Shown here piece by piece: positions 38,383 to 43,608 of a stretch of DNA of 43,608 nt (position 1 is the stretch's first letter; every line of letters starts with the position of its first letter). The stretch lies in assembly GCA_025356175.1 (NCBI GenBank), contig JANXUP010000044.1, positions 1-43,608 of the forward strand, given 5' to 3'. The position numbers were made by a program, and so were the translations under genes. A model generated the notes under the pieces. The model searched no databases and was not told where the DNA came from. It saw nothing but the letters and a program-made list of their open reading frames with translations. This stretch comes from Sphingomonadaceae bacterium (GTDB lineage: Bacteria > Pseudomonadota > Alphaproteobacteria > Sphingomonadales > Sphingomonadaceae).

Positions 38383-39731
38383 TGGGTATCGAGCTGAAAA
38401 TGCCGGCGCTTTCGCCGACGATGGAAGAAGGCACGCTGGCCAAGTGGCTGGTGAAGGAAGGCGACACGGTCAAATCGGGCGACATCCTGGCCGAGATCGA
38501 AACCGACAAGGCGACGATGGAATTTGAGTCCATTGATGAAGGCGTGATGGGCAAAATCCTCGTTCCCGAGGGCACCGAGGGGGTCAAAGTCGGTACTGTG
38601 ATCGCGGTAATGAGTGGAGAAGGCGAAACTGCGCCTGCCGCCACGCCTGCTGCTGAACCGCAAGCAGCCGAGCCCGTGAACCCCGTTACCGTCAAACCGT
38701 CTGCCCAGAAGCCGCGCGCGGCGGACCCAGCTATTCCCGCTGGCATCAACATGGCCACCGTTACCGTGCGCGAAGCCTTGCGCGATGCCATGGCCGAGGA
38801 AATGCGACGCGATGCCCGCGTTTTCGTGATGGGCGAGGAAGTGGCGCAGTACCAGGGCGCCTACAAGGTCACCCAAGGCCTTCTGGATGAATTCGGACCC
38901 AAGCGGGTGATCGATACCCCGATCACCGAATATGGTTTTGCCGGGATCGGTGCCGGTGCCGCGATGGGCGGTTTGCGCCCGATTGTCGAGTTCATGACTT
39001 TTAACTTCGCGATGCAAGCTATTGATCACGTGATCAATTCGGCGGCCAAAACCAACTACATGTCGGGCGGCCAAATGCGCTGCCCGATCGTGTTCCGCGG
39101 GCCTAACGGTGCGGCAAGCCGCGTGGGCGCGCAGCATAGCCAGAACTTCGCTCCATGGTACGCCAGCGTGCCCGGCCTGATCGTGATCGCGCCTTACGAC
39201 GCAGCCGATGCCAAAGGCCTGCTCAAGGCGGCGATCCGCAGCGAAGACCCAGTCGTCTTCCTCGAAAACGAACTGGTCTATGGTCGCAGCTTCGAATTGC
39301 CCGAGCTCGATGATCACGTCCTGCCGATCGGCAAGGCGCGGATCATGCGCGAGGGTCAGGACGTGACCATTGTGTCCTACTCGATCGGCGTTGGCATGTC
39401 GCTCGAAGCGGCGGAAACGCTCGCGGGCGAGGGGATCGACGCCGAAGTGCTCGACCTGCGCACGCTGCGCCCGCTCGACCGCGAGGCAGTTCTGACCTCG
39501 CTGGCCAAGACCAATCGGCTGGTCATCGCCGAAGAAGGCTGGCCGACTTGCGGTATCGCGTCCGAAGTGATGGCAATCTGCATGGAGGATGGCTTTGACC
39601 ATCTCGATGCACCGGTGCTGCGCGTGTGCGACGAGGATGTCCCACTGCCTTATGCGGCCAACCTTGAGAAGCTGGCGTTGATCGATCCCTCGCGCATCGC
39701 CGCGGCGGTGCGCAAGGTCTGCTACCGCTAG
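38382..39731 (+). CDS. pdhB: Pyruvate dehydrogenase E1 component, beta subunit with N-terminal lipoyl domain
   Basis: A 449-residue protein in two parts. Residues 1-78 form a lipoyl domain, with the lipoylation Lys43 in [13 protein letters not shown] linker rich in Ala and Pro runs from about 82 to 120. Residues 125-449 are the E1-beta transketolase domain ([76 protein letters not shown]). A lipoyl domain on E1-beta, which E. coli lacks, is a known alphaproteobacterial feature. The stop TAG lies in a CTAG shared with the stop of the convergent TadE gene. The E2 and E3 genes are not in the window. Confidence 0.97.
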   Translation: MGIELKMPALSPTMEEGTLAKWLVKEGDTVKSGDILAEIETDKATMEFESIDEGVMGKILVPEGTEGVKVGTVIAVMSGEGETAPAATPAAEPQAAEPVNPVTVKPSAQKPRAADPAIPAGINMATVTVREALRDAMAEEMRRDARVFVMGEEVAQYQGAYKVTQGLLDEFGPKRVIDTPITEYGFAGIGAGAAMGGLRPIVEFMTFNFAMQAIDHVINSAAKTNYMSGGQMRCPIVFRGPNGAASRVGAQHSQNFAPWYASVPGLIVIAPYDAADAKGLLKAAIRSEDPVVFLENELVYGRSFELPELDDHVLPIGKARIMREGQDVTIVSYSIGVGMSLEAAETLAGEGIDAEVLDLRTLRPLDREAVLTSLAKTNRLVIAEEGWPTCGIASEVMAICMEDGFDHLDAPVLRVCDEDVPLPYAANLEKLALIDPSRIAAAVRKVCYR

Positions 39732-40417
39732 GTGAAGCTGCCGTTGGTGCCGATCTTGGCATCGCCGTTATAGACCGAGCAGGTCTGCACCGGATCGGGC
39801 GAACCGGCATCGCGCTGGTAGATCTCGGACAGGTCGCGGTTGTCACGCACCGTAAAGGAAGCGATCGACGTGATGTCGAGGCTGCCCAGGAACTGCGCCG
39901 AAACCAGCGGCTGATAGGTGTAGCTGACCTCGACGAAGATCACCGCATCGCCGGTCTGTGCAAGCACTTGCTCACCAGCCGGACCCATCCCCGTTGTGCC
40001 AAGATTCTCACCTTCGGAACCGTATTGAGGCGCATAGTTCTTGGTCCCGCGGCAGCGTTGCCAGTGGATGTACTGGTTGTCGCTGCCTTGTTCAACTTCG
40101 AGACTGGAGATGATCACCCGGCCGTGGCCGTAGAGGTTGAGCTTCCCGCCCTGAACCTGCGCGCCGTAGATCACATCGTTGATGTCGCTTTCGTAAATCT
40201 TGCGGTTTTGCAACGTGCTGGTGTCACCGACGCGGCTGCCGTTATCGGCGATATGCTCGGCGATCTGGCTGACCTTCATGTTGACCAGCGCGTAGTTCGC
40301 CTCTTCCGCACCCCACAGTCCGGCGGTCAGCAGGAACGGCGCGCCAAGCGCGAATTCGGTCATGGCAACGCCCGAACGATTGCGCAGCAGCGACCGCAGT
40401 CTGGTCAGGAACTTCAT
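39728..40417 (-). CDS. TadE-like pilus assembly protein
   Basis: A 229-residue pseudopilin-like protein of the Tad (Flp pilus) system. The N-terminal basic stretch is followed by the TadE signature [18 protein letters not shown], with Gly at -1 and Glu at +5 of the expected prepilin-peptidase cut, and one membrane helix. The rest is a beta-rich periplasmic domain. It overlaps the upstream TadE-like gene by four bases (40414-40417), so they are co-translated. It ends tail-to-tail with pdhB, sharing CTAG. Minor pilins of this kind are thought to help pilus assembly in the envelope. Confidence 0.85.
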   Translation of the reverse strand: MKFLTRLRSLLRNRSGVAMTEFALGAPFLLTAGLWGAEEANYALVNMKVSQIAEHIADNGSRVGDTSTLQNRKIYESDINDVIYGAQVQGGKLNLYGHGRVIISSLEVEQGSDNQYIHWQRCRGTKNYAPQYGSEGENLGTTGMGPAGEQVLAQTGDAVIFVEVSYTYQPLVSAQFLGSLDITSIASFTVRDNRDLSEIYQRDAGSPDPVQTCSVYNGDAKIGTNGSFT

Positions 40418-41013
40418 GTGCAGTTTCCGGTTGTCGGCGGGGCATTGACGGTTTGCTGGCCATAAGGCTGGTTGCGCAGCACTGTCGCCGCGCTCAAGGT
40501 GTAGTTCTTGCTCTGCCCCGGGATAAAGCCGGCGACCGGGAAGGGGCGGTGGTAGGTGACAGTCACGGTATACAGCACTGCATCGCGTGCACCGCCAAAG
40601 CCCGCCTGGCCGCGGTCGACATCCCAGCTGCCGTTGGCATTGGCATCTTCGAATGGCTCGCCATGGTCGCAGGTCCCGTCGTTATCGACATCGGTATAAT
40701 TTTCGGGGCGGCCGGCATCAGTAAAGCTGCTGTACGAACGGCGATCGAAGTTCAGCACCGCGCCGGGGGCAACAGCCCGCACCGCTTTGGTCACGATTCC
40801 ATCGAGTTGGGTTTCATTGCTGCTCGAGCCCTCGATCGATGAATCGCGCGCCGCATTTTGGATCGCGCCCTGCAGCATCTCGGTGGTGTACATGTTGAAG
40901 GCGAGATCGAGCAGGCCCATCAGCATGAGCAGGAGCACCGGCGCGATCAACGCAAATTCGACGATAGTGACACCGCGCTGATCGCGCCGCAGAGTGGCAA
41001 AACAGCGGATCAT
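40414..41013 (-). CDS. TadE-like pilus assembly protein with Asp/Asn-rich calcium-type loop
   Basis: A 199-residue TadE-family protein. The signature DQRGVTIVEFALIAPVLLL (Gly at -1, Glu at +5) and a single membrane helix are clear. Residues 106-136 hold an unusual Asp/Asn/Gly-rich run: DVDNDGTCDHGEPFED then ANANGSWDVDRGQ, which looks like two linked calcium-binding loops (dockerin or thrombospondin type-3 style). GAGGA lies seven bases before the ATG at 41013; a longer open frame upstream is rejected. Both ends overlap neighbours by four bases, so it is in the middle of a tight unit. Confidence 0.86.
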   Translation of the reverse strand: MIRCFATLRRDQRGVTIVEFALIAPVLLLMLMGLLDLAFNMYTTEMLQGAIQNAARDSSIEGSSSNETQLDGIVTKAVRAVAPGAVLNFDRRSYSSFTDAGRPENYTDVDNDGTCDHGEPFEDANANGSWDVDRGQAGFGGARDAVLYTVTVTYHRPFPVAGFIPGQSKNYTLSAATVLRNQPYGQQTVNAPPTTGNCT

Positions 41014-42929
41014 TTCGAGATCCTCAAGTCGCCCAGATGCGCTGCGATACTGCTGAAGACGTTTTGGAGCTCGGCGGCATTGTGTGCTTCGAAGAAGTGG
41101 CCGGGACCCGCGCACCCGGTCATCACCGGGTTAAGCGTGGTGCCAAAACCGATCACCCAGACATTGATGTTGCGCTTCTTGACCTCGGCACAAGCCACCC
41201 CGAAGCGCTTTTCGACTGTTTCGGTCAGCGAAATCGGCGAGTTCGCTTTCCAGCGCCGTTGATCGAGCGGTTCTACCCCGTAAGCGCCATAAGCGATGTC
41301 GTAAGGCTCGGTCTGGCCGTCGGTCAGGAAGATCAAATTGCGGCTGGTGGTCTTGCCATCGATATTGGCGTTCTCGGCGGCGAACAGCCCGGCTGGCGAA
41401 AGCAATCGCCCGCCCCAGATCATGCCGATATCATGATAGGTAGTACCGCCCGGAGCCACGCTCGTGAGGTATGAACTAATCTGCGTTGCATCCATTTCGC
41501 TCAGCTTGCGAGCCGCGGCAGGGCAAGTGATCATGTTGGAAATCCAGCCCGGCTGGAAAAACCAGGACTGGGTTGTGACCACGGGAGCGGGGGTGAACGA
41601 GCCGTTGTTGTTGCCGTACATCGAGCGTTCGAAAATTATGTTCGGATACTGCGGTCGCCACTGGGTCTTGGGGTCACCGACAGTCGGGACTGTATCGATG
41701 TCGAGGTCCAGCGCGCGGGACAGGTCGACATTGGTCCAGTCGTCGATCTCGTAAGTATCGCGCTCCTCCATGCAGCCGTTGCTTTCGCTCCGCCAGTTGT
41801 GGACATCACTTGCTATGGGCGCATAGCGATAGCGCTGGGCAGCGTTTGTATAGGGGATGGTGATCTGGTCGAATTCCTGCGTGTAACTGTTATAGTCGGT
41901 CTTCTTGGTCACGCAGGCCTGACCGTTCAATTCAACCCAGAAGTAAGTTCCGGTTGTGACGACGCGGTAATGCTTGGTTATCTTGGTTCCGGCCGGCGGG
42001 CCAATGTAGGGCTCCGACGTCGTCGAGATCAGCGTATAGGCCGAGTTCGAATTCGAAGCCGGCGGCGGCGTATCGCACGACCAAAAGGCACTTGCCGCCT
42101 CGCTGGTGGCAGAATGGAAAGTGGCCGGATAGCTGCCGCCAGCGCCCGAGCTGTGTTGGCTGCCCGAAATGTCGGTCCAGTGATCGTTGTAGGTGTAGTC
42201 CTGGACCGTTCCAGGCTCGGTCCCGAAATTCTCGCGCGATTGGTACGTCCAGTTATTTACAACCCAATCGTCTTTAAGCAGCGCCCCCACGTTGACGTTG
42301 GTCGAATAGGGAACGAAGCCATAGCGGACGCGGGTTCCCGGGCCCTTCGATCCTTCGATCTGGGCATGAAAATCGCGCACGACCTGCTTCAACGCGTCGA
42401 TCTTGGGCACATTGTCTCCGGCGTTCGTCTCCGCCATTGAGCCTGTGGTATCGAGCACGAACATGATGTCGGTGTTCGCGAAGTTCAACTTGGCCTGGCA
42501 TTTCACCGGGATCGGCATCTCCGAAAAGCCGAACAGCGTCATGATCGTGGTCGGGACGATCACATGGGCTTCGCCAGAGATGGAATAGTCGCTCTCCAGT
42601 GTCATCGCGAAAGTGCGCCCGGTTGTGCCATAGGCGCCGTCGCGAAAGTTCAGGTTGAAGAAGCGGTTGCCGGTCGCGGCCACATCGCCTGGGATAATCC
42701 CGCTGGTCACGACGGCAGAGCCAAGCTTCTTGCGTGCCGCCAGCACACCGGCATCGCAGGCCTGCTGCAGCCGGCTTTGCGAGAGGTAGCTGCGGCCCAT
42801 GTCGATCCCGCCGCCCAGCAGCGCGAGCAAGGGAAACAGCGCCGCCGCGATCAGCGCGAGCGTGTTTCCGCCGCGGTCGCGAAGCAGCGACTTTATCCAG
42901 ATCTGGGCAAGGCGGCGCGTTACAGGCAA
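41010..42929 (-). CDS. TadG-like protein with von Willebrand factor A domain
   Basis: A 639-residue protein. The N-terminus has the TadE/TadG type helix (DRGGNTLALIAAALFPLLALL) without the +5 Glu. A Tad-domain stretch follows up to about residue 150. The VWA domain starts at VLDTTGSM with metal-site Asp160 and ends near the C-terminus (LIFLTDGQTE, VWVIGFG, AELQNVFSSIAAHL). A long insertion of about 250 residues, rich in Ser, Thr, Tyr, Asn and Trp with several Cys, splits the VWA fold. The start is TTG at 42929. The protein is probably exposed on the cell surface and may act in adhesion. The next TadE gene overlaps by four bases. Confidence 0.87.
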   Translation of the reverse strand: MPVTRRLAQIWIKSLLRDRGGNTLALIAAALFPLLALLGGGIDMGRSYLSQSRLQQACDAGVLAARKKLGSAVVTSGIIPGDVAATGNRFFNLNFRDGAYGTTGRTFAMTLESDYSISGEAHVIVPTTIMTLFGFSEMPIPVKCQAKLNFANTDIMFVLDTTGSMAETNAGDNVPKIDALKQVVRDFHAQIEGSKGPGTRVRYGFVPYSTNVNVGALLKDDWVVNNWTYQSRENFGTEPGTVQDYTYNDHWTDISGSQHSSGAGGSYPATFHSATSEAASAFWSCDTPPPASNSNSAYTLISTTSEPYIGPPAGTKITKHYRVVTTGTYFWVELNGQACVTKKTDYNSYTQEFDQITIPYTNAAQRYRYAPIASDVHNWRSESNGCMEERDTYEIDDWTNVDLSRALDLDIDTVPTVGDPKTQWRPQYPNIIFERSMYGNNNGSFTPAPVVTTQSWFFQPGWISNMITCPAAARKLSEMDATQISSYLTSVAPGGTTYHDIGMIWGGRLLSPAGLFAAENANIDGKTTSRNLIFLTDGQTEPYDIAYGAYGVEPLDQRRWKANSPISLTETVEKRFGVACAEVKKRNINVWVIGFGTTLNPVMTGCAGPGHFFEAHNAAELQNVFSSIAAHLGDLRISK

Positions 42930-43043
42930 AGCTACGTCCCGATAATCGAAACAATCGTTTACCTTGCCGACCTCACTCGGTGACGAACGGGTATGGTTAA
43001 TTTATTGAGATTGTCGCGAAAACCTGCGCTGACTGATCGGAGA

Positions 43044-43481
43044 TCAGGGGGTCAGGACGAAGATCGGTCGCGTGTAGGTGAGCGGTATATCGCTCATACC
43101 GATGATGCCCAACCAGGTCCGCACCCGATAGGTCACACGGATCTGGTATTCAGCGGCACCGACGACCCGCTGAGTCACCGGGGTCGAGACGAAAGATGTG
43201 AAGCGGTTCGCTTCAAGACCGTAAGGCGCAGATTGTGCAGCATTGTCCGCGTAATCCTGAAGCTGGATTGCGGTCAGCAAGTTGCTTTTCTGATAATTGA
43301 TCACGGCAAAGCGCGCGGTGTCGGCAGAGATGCTGCGCAGCGCGTTGTACTGCTGCATGCCCATGCCAACCTGCGCAATCCCGAGGAACATCGTGAGGAA
43401 CGCAGGGCCGATGAGCGCAAACTCGACCGCGGCTGCGGCGGTCTCGTTGCGGCGAAGTGAAGTCAGCAGTTTCTTCATCAT
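43044..43481 (-). CDS. TadE-like pilus assembly protein
   Basis: A 145-residue TadE-family protein with the signature NETAAAAVEFALIGPAFL and a membrane helix, followed by a periplasmic domain ending in TRPIFVLTP. The expected cleavage-site Gly at -1 is Ala here, while Glu at +5 is kept, so processing by the TadV-type peptidase may be weaker or absent. Two ATG codons stand in tandem at the start. The first overlaps the stop of the upstream gene (ATGA at 43478-43481). A 114-base gap separates it from the VWA gene, so a second promoter may lie there. Confidence 0.85.
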   Translation of the reverse strand: MMKKLLTSLRRNETAAAAVEFALIGPAFLTMFLGIAQVGMGMQQYNALRSISADTARFAVINYQKSNLLTAIQLQDYADNAAQSAPYGLEANRFTSFVSTPVTQRVVGAAEYQIRVTYRVRTWLGIIGMSDIPLTYTRPIFVLTP

Positions 43482-43608
43482 GGCACCACGGATTGTGAGT
43501 ATTGGACATAGCGCGTCACCCGGTAAGTGATCGCGCTGCCGATCCCGTATTCGGTCCAGGTCGGCGTGTATGTGGTAGTCAGGTAGATCTTCACATAGTT
43601 CGCCGACA
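43478..43608 (-). CDS. TadE/TadG-like protein, C-terminal end (partial)
   Basis: Only the last 43 codons are in the window. They end in YGIGSAITYRVTRYVQYSQSV and a TGA stop at 43478-43480. The beta-rich, Tyr/Thr-rich tail resembles the ends of the TadE-like proteins downstream. It is in frame on the minus strand and overlaps the next gene by four bases. The N-terminal signature lies outside the window, so the family call comes mainly from context. Confidence 0.6.
   Translation of the reverse strand, partial: SANYVKIYLTTTYTPTWTEYGIGSAITYRVTRYVQYSQSVVP

Overview
The window is high-GC DNA from an alphaproteobacterium, most likely Sphingomonadales (Sphingomonadaceae or Erythrobacteraceae). The order nuoJKLMN-birA-coaX-rnj-DUF1467, an E1-beta subunit carrying its own lipoyl domain, LexA boxes of the GTTC-N7-GTTC type and two palindromic intergenic repeats all fit that placement. 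There is no integrase, transposase, CRISPR array or other obvious mobile gene. The window looks like stable core chromosome with one lineage-specific island of uncharacterised genes.

Layout. (1) 1-9756, plus strand: the 3' end of nuoI, then nuoJ, K, L, M and N (membrane arm of complex I), running into birA, coaX, RNase J and a DUF1467 protein, mostly with overlapping or nearly touching ends. (2) 9753-16600: a large membrane-anchored coiled-coil protein on the minus strand, divergent from a plus-strand set of four genes: an Hpt-like protein, an unknown membrane protein, an unknown helical protein and a histidine-kinase-like protein. A small membrane protein closes the block on the minus strand. 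In the Hpt-like and the kinase-like protein the phospho-accepting histidine is not at its expected position. (3) 16664-20417: gltA (minus) and a comEC homologue (plus) whose reading frame is broken near its 5' end. (4) 20411-30895, minus strand: a long run in transcription order ppiD, trpE, secreted alpha/beta hydrolase, proline iminopeptidase, trpG, trpD, trpC, moaC, moeA, lexA. Two LexA boxes lie just upstream of lexA. (5) 31113-34114, plus: tpiA, secG, pyrG. (6) 34473-36642: hsp20 (minus), then grxC, a carbon-nitrogen hydrolase and a DUF1178 protein (plus). (7) 36680-39731: tRNA-Arg(CCU), an FtsB/DivIC-like protein, pdhA and pdhB. (8) 39728-43608, minus: Tad-type pilus-assembly genes: four TadE/TadG-like proteins, one of them cut by the window edge, counted with a von Willebrand factor A protein.

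How the parts work together: region 1 builds the proton-pumping arm of NADH dehydrogenase and adds cofactor and RNA-turnover functions. Regions 3, 5 and 7 hold central carbon enzymes (citrate synthase, triose-phosphate isomerase, pyruvate dehydrogenase E1). Region 4 links tryptophan synthesis to periplasmic folding, peptide hydrolysis, molybdenum cofactor synthesis and the SOS repressor. Region 8 probably forms part of an adhesive Tad pilus apparatus.

The best candidate for an undescribed system is 9753-16600. Its gene products look like signalling or envelope-scaffold parts, but the conserved phosphotransfer histidines are missing. All functional statements rest on reading the sequence and on family knowledge; no database search was run.
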